The position numbers and the translations under genes are program-made. From Lineolata rhizophorae (Eukaryota > Ascomycota > Dothideomycetes > Lineolatales > Lineolataceae), in the NCBI GenBank assembly GCA_010093515.1, contig MU001677.1, positions 715,620-779,619 on the forward strand: a stretch of DNA of 64,000 nt. The letters run 5' to 3'. Below are positions 33,605-44,678 of the stretch, piece after piece; positions within the stretch are counted from its first letter, which is position 1; every line of letters starts with the position of its first letter. The notes beneath the pieces are model-generated. The model had not been told where the DNA came from. It did not search any database and was given only the letters and a program-made list of their open reading frames with translations.

Positions 33605-35881
33605 CTAAGCACTCTTAGCACTCACTTCAACTTCATTACACCGATTCCAGTCAACCGTGGCAGTGAGGGCCGGCAACGAATTCTCTTCCTCGACAACACT
33701 AGACATCGACAAAAGGTGGAAGGAAAGAGGCCAGGGAAATCCGTCGAGAATGCCATCGTATTCGTTAAGCCATGAACCGTCAACCCAGGACATCAAGTCG
33801 TGAAAGTGTGGCAATCGTAGCACCTCCAGCGTCACCTCAAAGAGATTTTCGAAGGACAAAAACCCCTACCTCTACACCCTTAGATGGTTGATGATCCGGA
33901 TTCTGCTTCGCCTCTACCCCGTCAATGATCTCCTGGATGTATTTGCTCGGGTTGTGGATAGGAGAAGAGATGCTCGTGTTCCAGTAGCTCCCTGAGGCGG
34001 CCTCCTGCTGCGATGGTGACTTTACCGATGTCCCGTAATATCTGGACACTACGTCTCTAACTCTTTGCTTCTCCTGCTTTATCCACCAATCGCCCGCCCA
34101 GACTTTGCGATCCAAGAACACTTCATGGCGTGACGCGTGGACGAGAGAATACGACGCGTTTGTGCTGTGAAATCTCCTCAATACTTCGCTGCTGGTTGTG
34201 CTCAATCTCCGGCAAAACGACCCTAGTCGGGACCTGAGCTCCTCGAACTCCAGCATCTGTGAAACCGCCCTCATTCGTCCCAAGCTCGTTCCCAAATCAG
34301 CCGTCAGTCCATTCACGACAGTCATCGACCGAAGTAGAGGATCGATGATCGGGCCCAAATAATCGTCCATGAAAGTGCGAGCACCCGTCTTGGTCGGATA
34401 GATGAAAAGTAAAGTTCCGTTGTGTGGAGAGAGCTCGATGAGTCTGTCAAGCAGAAGCGATCGACTAGTGATGGTGGTTAGGTCCAGAAATTCTATCGCA
34501 TTGGTTGGCGGTATGTAGCGTTCGACGATGGAAAAATCAATGGTAGCCGGAGGAACGACGGGGTGAGGAGCGTTGCGTAGAAGCTTCGCGTCGCCTTGGT
34601 AGTCGATTATTGGGACGGCGCTATCGAAGACTTGGGTGGAGAAATAATCCTCTCCGCCGATCGCTGGCCCTGGTGTGTTCGGCGGCGAAGTAGGCAAATC
34701 CGCCATGTTGAACCGACCTGGTACCGCGTGGAATACGTTGATCCACGTGGTCGACTGGCGAGGAATGGCCTCATGTAGCGCGTTGATGACGAGGGGAAAC
34801 GCATGGCCTGTCGCGCATGGGCATGGAAGAGCATGCGAGAGAACTCTGAAGGAGCCGCGAAACTCATGCTCGTCTCCAATATTTTCCACTTAGTGAATAC
34901 AAGTCAGCGGATTAAACCTTGGTAGCAAACCAAACGGCGAAGTCAGGAGATCAGGGCCCATTTACAAATAATTTGTAGAGCGCTACTTATCCAGGGCCTT
35001 TCGCTGTTAGCCTGAAACTGTGCTAAAGCTGAAGGTGGATTCTGTGCTGCTGAAGAAGCCTCGCCGCCCTGTTGTTGCGCGGCTTGCTCGGCTTCGGAGT
35101 TTGCAGGAGACTCCATCGCACCCGCTTGAACAGCTGCTCCGGAGTCCCAGTTCAGAGGTCCACCGTCATCTGGTGGGGTGAAGGCTGTTGGAATGAATTT
35201 GGGCACCGACGTCTTGGCAGGAGGCTGCGAGCGCTCGGTGGGAGGAGGAGGAGGAGGAGGCGGCGGTAGGATGCCGCCTCCATCACTGACTTTCTCCAGC
35301 CCAGGACGCTCGCCCAACGGGCTCTCTGCGTGGAGCGGGTCTTCGGGCTTTGAGAGAGGGCCGGAGCCAACGTCGGCAAACACGTTGTTCGGACTGAACA
35401 CGACGTTGTCAGGGTGGGGCACCCTGATCCCGAGCAAGTCGAAGGAAGGAAGGCGGAGGTTGCGGGCCACTCTGGCTATCGGGGCGGAAGGGGGCCGTGT
35501 AGGCACATCTCCCGTCGAAAACAGCACAGGGGCAGCGAGGGCACTCAGATCACTCAAAGAAGGCTCTGGCAGTGATTCTCGCGAAGGAGTGGAAGTCGCG
35601 GTGGTTGAGATTGTCGTCGTCGAGGAGCACCGTTGGATCAACACCGGTCTCGGAACCGACCCAAGGACAGATTTTTCTAGAGACGCATCCCGCATGCTCG
35701 CCGGCGAAGCGTACCCATCCACGACCGCATCTCCGGGCCCCGTCAAGGACAGGCCATCGTTAGCGGGCGAGGGCGGATCCAAACCGGCGGGGTAGAAGGC
35801 ATGAAAAGGAGCCGAGTGGGTGGCGGGCGCGGGGGCGCCAGACATATCATACGGGCCATATGGCCGCCGGGGATCTCCCAT
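33605..35881 (-). CDS. Conserved-looking fungal protein of unknown function
   Basis: Model: exons 35881-34966, 34888-33870 and about 33835-33605, 721 residues, total 2166 bases. I do not recognise a family. The N-terminal 300 residues are low in order, Pro/Ser-rich, with a run of nine prolines near 220. The middle reads like a folded domain: RPWISSALQIILENIGDEHE (across the 77-base first intron, donor GTAAAT), GTLLFIYPTKTGARTFMDDY and VFLDRKVWAGDWWIKQEKQR. The C-terminal exon reads VTLEVLRLPHFHDLMSWVDG. The frame shift between exons 2 and 3 needs either a 34-base intron (33869-33836), a 46-base intron with a later acceptor, or a one-base indel; this junction is uncertain. I chose the ATG at 35881, the first in frame. 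Confidence 0.65.
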
Positions 35882-36031
35882 AGGTAGTAGATAGATAGCT
35901 GAGTAACTACGCCGCGCCTGGGAAGGTAGATCTGTGACAAGGTGGGCCACGACGGCAGAGAGCTATAAACAAACAAAAGAGAGATCGAGATCGGGGGTGG
36001 TCACGCTGCTACGGGCGGACGGACTTGCAGC

Positions 36032-36064
<33 letters not shown>

Positions 36065-38995
36065 GGCAGCAGCAGCAAGCAAGCACAAGGCAGGGCCGGC
36101 GTGGAGAAGAGTCACGGGGGTGGTCAGGCCGCGGACGCCCCCCAGATTCCGGCGGCGTACGCACTCGTCTTAGCCGCAGGCCACCTCAGTCTGGCATGCG
36201 TCGCACGCCTTGCCCGCGGCCGGCGGCCGGTGCCGGGGGGTGGGTTGGCAGCAGCAAGGGAGGCGGGACCGGCGGGGAGTGGGTAAGGCGACGGCGGCGG
36301 CAGCAGCAGGCAGGACGGGGTAGCGCAGAAGGAAAGAAGCAGCGGCGACAGCTGCCCGGCGCGGGTCGTGGTGGTGCTGGAGGTGGAGAGAGCGATCGAC
36401 GTGCAGACGAATCTCGCGTCCGCGGTTGGGTTGGATCCCGCCCGAGGGGACGAGCAATAATGGGCATTCAACGGAGCGGAACGGCGGGCGGGAGAGGCTT
36501 GGGGCCCAGCAGGCAGTCCGGAGTGGCAGTCGGGGGCTATTGGGGAGCGCACACGGTCTAAGACCGCAATGGACCGCCGAATGGCTTGGGGAAGCCGGTG
36601 CTCACGCCCGCCGGGTGCATGGGGCATGCCCGTCCTGGGGCTTGGGCGAGGGCGGCCGGAAACGTGCGGACGCGGCCAGCTTGTGAGGCAGGCTGGCCGG
36701 CGGCCGCAGAGGCGCGCGATGGATGGAGAGATCCAGCAGCGCCGGCGCCGCGGTGGACGCAACCGGGAGGCCGGCGCTGCTGCTGTGGCTGGAGACGAGC
36801 GGTGCGGCAGGACCCTGACCGCGGCACTCGCTTTCACCTGCCCCATCCTGCGCTAACGGCAGGGCAGAGTTGAGGCCGGCCGGGGCGCCTCTAGCCGTAT
36901 CCTCTCGCAGCAGCAGCAGCGCGGCAGCAGCCTTCAGAAGCGTCCGCCGGCAGGTCGTGCTGCAGATAATGAAGAAGAAAAAGGTGGTGCGCCGATTGCA
37001 GTGGCGCGCCGCTGCAGCCGCAGGGTTTCCCGCGGCTCCCTCGGCGGCGTCCAGAAAAAAGAGAGAAATTTATATACTTCCTTGGTCCCGGCTCCCTCTG
37101 GGCGCCCCTCTAACCTGGTTCCCGTGATATGCCCTTTTTTCTTCCCTTGATGGTGGTTTGCGGGAATATCTCCGTAGCGCGTGTTGGGCTTTGCTCGGGG
37201 CCAACAGTCGCCTACTATCGAGGTTCCTCTTTTTTTTTTTTCGAGTCTGCCGCCGCCGCCTGGCACTCTTTGTCCCCCCTCTGATGATTCTACCACGGCA
37301 TACCAAAAGGGATCAGTCAGGCGCCGGGCCAGTCTCCGTTGGCGGAGTCCCCCGCGGCCCAGTGGCAGGGGTAGCGCTCCCGGGCCCCCGTGATGGCCCA
37401 AGAGCTGTGCGTCAATATCGGCCGGAAGCCCGCCGCTCTCGCCTCGAAGACGCATGGACCGGGGGGAGGGGGCGCGTTGCAGCTTGAGCAGGGCAGCTTG
37501 GGGTCGCCTTTTCGTTGGGCGGGCGGCTTCCCAATGTCGCACGTCGCTCGAAGGAGGAGGTCGGGGCGGAGACCGGGCGTGGCCCCAGGAACGGCGCGGG
37601 GCCAATCAGCGGCGCGCGACGCGGCGGCGGGTGGAGCGCACACGCACTGCGGCCGGCAGGCACGGGAGTCGATGAGGGTCGAGACCGCGCCCGGCCCATG
37701 GCTTGGCCGCGAAGCCTGCTGCCGCATCCTCTGCCCCCGCCCAATCCGCCAGGTGCCGCCAGGCGCCGGTTCCACCGCTCCGCTCTGTCGCAGGCTCGCA
37801 GCCCGGGCCGACTGCCAAAAGAATGGGGCCGCCGTATCGAGCGTGCCAGGTGCACACGGGCCGAGGCAGGCCATGCGGGAAATCGTGCACCACAGACCCG
37901 CCGGGCGTGGCGCCGTCCCGGAAGGGGCAACGGTGGATGGGCCGGAATCGCGCTGCCGCCTGCTGCGCCCTTAGCACTCTAACCTCCATTCCATCCCCAC
38001 AGAGGGAGACAGCGTCGCCAGGGTGGCTTGCTGCCGCACGTCGCCCGTACATACCTGGGTACGCTCTGAGGGTGGGTGGGTTGATGGCCCTGGTGGTGGC
38101 CCAACCCCCGAGAATCGTGGCTGGCACGTTTGCGTGTCGATCAGGTACGCGTACGCCGAAGCGTGAGAGAGGACAGGGCGAGAAGCTTTTCTGGAGCAGG
38201 CGGCGACTCACACGGGCTCACTAGAGACATACATATCGTCTCCTCCGCCCGCCCCGCGCCTGGAAAAAACCAAGTTTTATCTCCTTCCCAAGCGACTCCG
38301 TCGGGTGCCGGCTTTGCCGGTTGCGGCCCAAATCCTCCGCTGAGGCTGATAGGTTGTCCGGGCCAAGCTCCATCCGATCGAGCGTCTGGCGGTGAAGGTC
38401 GGCCATCTCTCGACCGTGCTCTTCCCGACACTCAAGGTAGAATTTCCATTTTTGGAATGTGTTAGTAGGGAGCTTCAGTCGGATCCAAAGTCCTAACTGC
38501 AGTGAAGCAAACGATGCCGGCGCGCTCAAGGTCGAACAAAAGATCTTAACCAACCCACCATGGAATTCCCATTGTCTCTTTGTTCGGCAAACACCGCAAA
38601 TGGTTCTCATTCGCCCTTCTGCTTCCCATATCATTTCAGGTGGGCTTATTCACTATTTGTTTGTTCGGCTATACGTCGACGTTCCGGAAACTCGTGTAAT
38701 GCCGGGTTGCTTCGGGAAGCTGATCGAACAGCCGCAAATTCAAACAGCTTAGATGCTGAACAATGGCGATAGATTTCGCCGGCCAATCAGCTGACAAAGG
38801 ACCATAGTCCAATTTTTGAGGTAAGTTCACACAAAGTGTCCAGACAAAAAGTACGGATTAGAGCCTACTTAAGCAAATGCATCATCCACCATTGCTACGA
38901 CCTTTCCCAGCCTAGAAGCCACCCGATCTCAACACTTGCTTTCTGATACCTGTGGGCCTTCCAACTCCTCAGGCCTTATTTGGAGAGCCTTTGAA
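35882..38995. other. GC-rich block without a supportable gene
   Basis: About 3.1 kb, very GC-rich from 36.0 to about 38.2 kb, then mixed. Long open frames cover all six frames at once, the expected effect of base composition, and they are Arg/Pro/Gly/Ala-rich without motifs. It holds the promoter of the gene to its left and perhaps of the one to its right. A T13 run is near 37211. Confidence 0.5.
36027..36082. repeat. CAG/CGG trinucleotide repeat
   Basis: Imperfect array of about 18 units made of GCA/GCG triplets: blocks of CAG, then CGG, CAG, CGG and CAG again. It lies about 150-200 bases upstream of the start codon of the unknown gene at 35881, in its likely 5' leader, where the transcript would carry CUG/CCG units. 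Confidence 0.85.
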
Positions 38996-39811
38996 ATGTG
39001 TGGAACTTACTTATGGGCATGTGGCGAGTGCCACCGCCAGCAAGAACTGGTTGATGAGTGTCCAATGCGGGCTAGCCACCGTCCGGTGCGTCGTTTCCCA
39101 CCTTGGAACAAACACACTCCGGATCCCATGTGTTGTGAATGCGGAAAGTCCCGACCAATTCCCATCGATCACCCGCCCTATCCCCCGGAGTTGGTCCACC
39201 CAAAAAGCCCCTGTCAACGACTGCCGCCTATCAAAGATCTACTACCCGCCGGACACTGTTCAAATGTCCAATGTAGCCACATTGCGGACGAAGCCGTGGT
39301 GGACCCGCAGCTTCTGCAACGACCTGAGCCGACTTCAACAGTCCAGCCTCAGGTGAGACGTGGCAAGGATACGAGGGATCGTCCCTACTATGCCCCTCCT
39401 CAAAATCAGGCAGTCTCGCGTCTTCGGCAAATGAATGAGCTATCTCCAAATGAGCTATCTCCAACAGCTAGGTCTCAGTCAGGTACCAGTAACACTGGAA
39501 TTCTCTCTCGCCGCGCTCCTCCAGCGGCGCCTAGCGGTTTGCCGCTTGTCAAAAGAGACGAACCACCGCGATCGACTCCGTCTCAACAGTATAGAAGTGA
39601 CATGGGAGATCGTCCCCTTTTCCCTCTTCCCGCTCGCTCTTTGGAAGAGAGGCAGCAAACTCGATCCAATGTGTTTAATCGCGTTGAAGAGGCAAGAGAT
39701 TCCATCGCGGCACAGGCTCCCTCAAGTGTTCGCTGCGGACCTTGGGAGGACACATGGGACCAGATGCGCTCCGATATGCTAGGTGACCCAAAGCGCAAAC
39801 GCTTGAACTAA
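38996..39811 (+). CDS. Small Cys-rich protein of unknown function
   Basis: Single frame of 271 residues from the ATG at 38996; the frame is open upstream but no earlier ATG exists. I do not recognise it. The N-terminus is rich in cysteine pairs: MCGTYLWACGECHRQQ and DPMCCECGKSRPI, then C-x4-C in HCSNVQCSH, an arrangement that could bind zinc. There is no signal peptide. The rest (from about residue 100) is Pro/Ser/Arg-rich and probably disordered, with a tandem NELSPNELSP. It ends basic, DPKRKRLN. The pattern of a short Cys-rich head and a disordered tail is common among lineage-restricted fungal proteins. No membrane segment is seen. It could be a spurious frame, but the codon pattern and composition look coding. 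Confidence 0.55.
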   Translation: MCGTYLWACGECHRQQELVDECPMRASHRPVRRFPPWNKHTPDPMCCECGKSRPIPIDHPPYPPELVHPKSPCQRLPPIKDLLPAGHCSNVQCSHIADEAVVDPQLLQRPEPTSTVQPQVRRGKDTRDRPYYAPPQNQAVSRLRQMNELSPNELSPTARSQSGTSNTGILSRRAPPAAPSGLPLVKRDEPPRSTPSQQYRSDMGDRPLFPLPARSLEERQQTRSNVFNRVEEARDSIAAQAPSSVRCGPWEDTWDQMRSDMLGDPKRKRLN

Positions 39812-41055
39812 ACCAATTGAGTGGCTAGTACTTCGTACTTGAATCTCAACATGGTAGCTCGTAGCGTTCGAGATTTGGCGGCGATATTTTACTAACCTAT
39901 GGACGCTCTTCGGCCTGACGTGTCTAGAAAATGCTATCAATGTTCCTAACAAGTTCTAGAAATTCAAGTCTGATGCATTTCCTTGTCCTTTCCCTTTGTC
40001 TCGCGGGGGCCTAGAATGAGATTCTACAGAACGTTTCTAATTGTTAAGCTTTAGCTGCGAAGGTGGAGTACTTGCCACTTGGAGGCATGGGCAAACCAAA
40101 GTACTACCCAAAGTGATATTCTAGAGGAGCACACGATGCATCTGGTTGATGCAGTAAGTGATGCTCTTTTGGTCAATTTGTACAAATAAAACAGGATTCA
40201 AAAAAGAGAATATGTTGTTCGCCGCTTGGAACGATATGTTCCCAATACAATGGGCGAGGCTATCAATTTCCGTATCATAGTGCAATAGTGAACAGATTGT
40301 GTTTGCAACCCGTCCAGTGTCATTGTTCAGGCTCGCTATAGAGTCTAGTAAGTGCTCCTTAAAATGTACCTATTCCCCCCTTGCCATGGTATAGTACATA
40401 TGCTACTTGCACGAATTATTTCTCATCGAAATATCTTAGTTTATTCTGGTACACGGAGGACTCCACCCTTTGCATTCCAAAGGCGCCCTACGCGTACCTC
40501 TAGGACTAGATGCAACATTCCGATACTACAATTCAACCGTAGCCGTATTCGATCAGGCTATTCCTAGCGATTCGCTAGGGCCTCCTAGACACACAAAGCA
40601 CGCTTACACCATCGATATGAACAGCTAGAAAATCGTATTATTATTGCCAAAATAAGAATATTATATAAGCTGAGTACGCAACGAAATCCGAGCATTTCGG
40701 GGGTCTGTCCAGTGACAAAGGCAGCCAAATCTGATCCACAATAACAAATGCCCAATAGGGTATACCATAAGACGCCTATATGTTCCACGCGGGCGACTAA
40801 CCAACTTGTTCTCAAACTATCGAACGCCAACCGGTCGCGTGTCCGCTGACGCTCTACCGTTCTACCATAACTCTTGCCGGGGTATAAGATGCTTCCAAAT
40901 ATGAGGGATAGTATGCAAGGGGTATAATGAAGTAAATACGGACAAAAGGAATCAAACAAAAAGAAAGAGAAACAAAAAAAAGGTGAGAATTCCAGTACCC
41001 GCAAGACGGGGCTACTGTAAAGTAAGATTCTGACTTGCAGTCGCCGAGCTACCGC
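39812..41055. other. Intergenic region
   Basis: About 1.2 kb, A/T-leaning. It contains a 17-base perfect hairpin, CCTAGCGATTCGCTAGG (40563-40579). No gene or RNA recognised. Confidence 0.4.
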
Positions 41056-42110
41056 TCAGGGCGTAGTCAAGCTCCTCCTCCGGCCGCTAGAGGCCCCAAG
41101 CACCTGCTCGAGCTTCCGGGTGCGGAGGCCCTTGAATCCGGCGCCGTTGAGAGCGACGGCACCCCAGCACTGAGCTAGGGCGCGCTGGATGAGGGCGACC
41201 TCTTCTTGCTGCAGGCGTTGCTGACGCTTCGCGAGGCGCGACGGCCGTATTTTGGCGCCCGACTTGTGGTCCGTGCCGATCAGGATGACGGCGGACTGCT
41301 GGTCTTCAGGGGCGAAGGGCGGCGGCCTCTTCTTCGAGGGCGGCGCCGGCGCCGGCGAAGGCGCGGGCGACGAGACGAGCACCTCGAGCTCGGCGCACTG
41401 GTCCATGAGGGCCGAGATGCCCTGCGCGAGGACGGGTGCCTTGGGCGCGATGTTGTCGAAGGTGGAGCGGCCCCAGAAGGGGTCGGCGGCGAGGGCGTCG
41501 CGCAGCGCGGGCTCGAGGAACTCGAACGAGGGGAACGCAGGGCCGCCGCGGGCCTTCTGCTGGTGCTCGGCGGCGACGCGGATCGCGGCCATGGTCAGGC
41601 GGATGGCGGACTCGGTCGATAGCGCGTGCAGCACGTTGCAAGCGGCGCAGCCAGCGCTGCGGCACCACTCGTCTTCCTCGTCGCTCTCTAGGAAGCACTG
41701 CAGCCAGACGAAGGCGCTTCGTGCGTCGCCGCGGTACGCTAGCTCGAGGTCCTCTGCCTTGCCGGAGCAGAGCGCGGCAGAGGCGAGGGTACAGGAGCGC
41801 TCGTAGAGCTGGCGGATCGGCATGAGAAGCGCATGGAGGATGTCCCTGTGCAGGACGAACGTCGACTTTGCCTCGTGGCCACAGTTGAGAGCATGGTACT
41901 CGCAGAATCTTTCGAGCGCGCATCAGAAGCGTGTCCCTCTGGACTTTGGAACGTGACATAGACTTACGGACGGGGCGAGACGCTGGCCAGATAGGAGCTC
42001 AGGATCTTGAAGGCGCGCGAAGAAGCCAGTGAACGAAGGTCTTCAGGGCGGATGGAGAAGGGCGAGTGCAGGGCCTCGCTCGAGCCCTCGAACGAGTGTG
42101 TTGGCTCCAT
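41056..42110 (-). CDS. Protein of unknown function, 331 residues
   Basis: Two exons on the minus strand, 42110-41968 and 41908-41056, joined across a 59-base intron with a GTAAGT donor. The spliced product reads ASVSPRPFCEYHALNCGHEA at the join. I do not recognise a family. It is mostly helical by composition, with cysteines in WCRSAGCAACNVLHAL, a hydrophobic stretch LEPALRDALAADPFWGRS, a Pro/Ala-rich spacer (SSPAPSPAPAPPSKKRPP) and a basic helix, KIRPSRLAKRQQRLQQEEVA, towards the end. No signal peptide or membrane segment. The intron join, even frame and start ATG make it a real gene; its role is unknown. Confidence 0.7.
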
Positions 42111-43187
42111 GGCTAGGAATCTTGGGGGAATGCAGACTGCAGCGCTTGATCATTGAAAGTGGACAGTCCGGAAAGTAATGTTTCGTGCCGAACGGCAGGA
42201 AGGCAACCGCGCAAATAAGTAGGTGCACGGAGAAAATCGCTCTGGCAGCGATTGACAGGGCTGAAATGAGAGGTGACGCAAAGGGGGAGCTTCGGGAAAT
42301 CAAGGCAAGCCAGGGATCCCGCTCAAATCAGCCAGGAACGGACCGTGCACGGCTGCGTTTCCTGGTCTGGGCGCGACAGAAGGACTTCGGAGACAGAAAC
42401 GGCTGGAGGAGGAACGAAGGACGGCAACTTAATAGAGACAGAGAACGACCGGGGAACTTGGAAAGTCGGGGGAAGGGAAGCGTGGCTTGACCTAAGCCGC
42501 CCGGCGAGGACATGCGCGAGCTGCAGAGGGTCCACTCCGATAGGCAACTCCCGCAGACGGCGTGGTGGCGTCGGGCCGCGATGACTTGGAGGCTGCACAT
42601 TCGCCCCGAGGTCCCAGCCGCGTCGGGTAGAACAGGGGGTGGTACCGCCGTAGCCCATGTGATTGGCGTTCATTTGGCCTCCCACAAAAAGAAGCCGTAG
42701 GTATATTGGAGAGCGCCGCGCCGTGGGCTTGTCCCGTCTCGCATTTGCTCGAGCCGAAATTCCAATTTCTTCCGCCGCCCAAAAAGCTATTTGTGGACTG
42801 TTCAATTCTTGGGGCGCTCTGTTCTTCCATATTCGAGCGGCCTCTAAGGCTCCAACTTCTCTGCATGCATTCGTTTTGCTGCTGCTAGCTCATGCGTCGG
42901 TCCACTAGCGCCCGAATCGGCGGTGAAATGCCGTTTGAAAGACCGCCGTCGAAATTTGTGGAACTGTAGGCTGCTGCGTGGGCGAGAGACTGCTTCCGCG
43001 TCTAATCAAAAGAGAAGGAAGAGATACCTACCTACGTGAACTTAAAGTTTGGGCTACTCTGTGGCGCAATTTGATTTGTGCTACGCTCCTCGTAAAATAC
43101 TGGGAATTCCTACGTATTTCGCGAACTTTCCTAGCATTCAAGGGTAGCAACGGTAGCTGGGGGGCTGATGTCTCCTTGACTACTACC

Positions 43188-44210
43188 TACTCCGTACGCA
43201 GAGAGCAGACAACTTCGACAGAAACAACGTTGTGTATGGTGCCTCAAACTTGCACGTCTCCTGCCTTGGCACACTGCTCCGTAAGGTTACGCAAGATCAT
43301 TTTATTTACTTCCATATCGTTCCGCTTAGTCGTTCACATCCAGACCTATCATGCCAACCAAGTCAAGACAAGGCTTGCGACTGCCCAAGTGGGCGGAACT
43401 AGCTTCCTGCTTACTTGGATGGGGTTCCTCCTGTTACCTAGATTAAGGGTGTTGTCGACGCTACCTATATTAATTAAATCAGTTGACCTCTCCATGGCCT
43501 GTAACATCAAATGTTCAGGTCTTTTTTTTTTTTTTTTTGGAAAAAAAAAGTAAGGAATTAGCGTCCAAATTTGGTCTGCTAAACTACTCAGCTAATTATG
43601 AATTCAATGCATTATACATTGTAAATAGGTGACCCAAGCATGCGGGCCCTGTGGTAAGCTTGGAAATTTTAGAGGATGTACGGGAATCAGGCATAAATGT
43701 TAGCCAGGCACTGTATACGGACTTCTTCCCGTCACGAGAAATACGATGTGGTTTGGTAAAAGGATAAGCTACCGGTCTAACGCTTGTGCCCGATCTTAGG
43801 CATTTAGTAGCAAGTAGTGTCATGTATACAATATATCCTATGGACAAGACTTGTAAAACTGATTTTATGACTTTTCTATGATGGGTAGAAAAGTGATCAA
43901 ATATCGACAGCAGTACTCCGTGCGAGTTCTTCCATAGGGAGTAGCACGGCCATGCACAAAGTATATATTTTGTTAGGCGAAGCCCGACCCAATCGAATTT
44001 AACCGTGAGGCAGCAAATGGAGCCAATTGAGCCAATCAGGATTTTGTAGAACCTGCTTACGGAGTACATAGTACCTGCACTAGTGCACCTGGCGTCTACT
44101 GCGTCACGGACCGTAGATGGATGACAGGTACAGTGCTACCGATGCGACGCTCGTAGTCGGTTGGATACCTACGTAGTATGTATCTAACCAGAGTACAAGG
44201 GTACTCCGTA
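43188..44210. repeat. Cluster of TACTCCGTAC / TACGGAGTAC motifs
   Basis: Copies at 43188-43197 (TACTCCGTAC), 44058-44067 (TACGGAGTAC) and 44202-44210 (TACTCCGTA), with a near copy at 43913-43922. Two more are elsewhere in the window (11030-11038 and 18909-18918). All are intergenic. Confidence 0.7.
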
Positions 44211-44543
44211 TCTACCTATGTTCTTCAATCCTTCCCCGCTTAGCCTGCAAGATCGCTCAAGCCAGTCATGGTCAAACCCATTTGTTCGGCTACGACTGTC
44301 GTGACTTCGTATCATCCTGGAACCGAGCGGATCCTAATGTTGGGCTTACGTTTTGGGCCCTGCAGCTAGTATCCTGACATGTGCGCGATTGAAGGTCCAA
44401 GAACGCAATGCAGGACTAACAACGTAATTCCAGACCGACTTATCTAGGTAGGGCACCTTACTTCTTGTCTCGACTAAGTGGTTCGGCTTTCTGTTAGTCG
44501 ACTCTTGGAAGCGTTCCTCTCCTTGTCGCAGTGGTCAAGTCCT

Positions 44544-44590
44544 TTAGCATCAACGAGGGAGGGCCGACGGCCCGACCTCGTTAGCATCAA
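44544..44590. repeat. 27-base hairpin between 10-base direct repeats
   Basis: TTAGCATCAA occurs at 44544-44553 and again at 44581-44590. The 27 bases between them fold on themselves: outer stem CGAGG with CCTCG and inner stem GGGCC with GGCCC, around a GAC loop. The layout resembles a tiny foldback insertion with a target duplication, about 90 bases before the P450 relic. Confidence 0.7.
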
Positions 44591-44678
44591 TTGGTGGTTG
44601 TTGTGCTAGCCGACTTTTTCCGTTCATCCTCGAGAACGATAGGATTCCCCTAAGCTGCCACTTCATTACTATCGCCAC

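Larger units (their letters stand above)
42111..44678. other. Gene-poor region upstream of the P450 relic
   Basis: About 2.6 kb. 42.1-42.9 kb is mixed and probably holds the promoter of the 41-42 kb gene. 43.0-44.5 kb is A/T-richer, with a T17-GG-A9 block (43522-43549) and three copies of the TACGGAGTA-type motif. No gene recognised. Confidence 0.45.

Noticed and set aside
36124-36846. 240-codon open frame on the minus strand in the GC-rich block
   Set aside because: All six frames are open here because of base composition; the product is Arg/Pro/Ala-rich without motifs.
40563-40579. 17-base perfect palindrome CCTAGCGATTCGCTAGG
   Set aside because: Too short to interpret and no second copy was noticed in the window.
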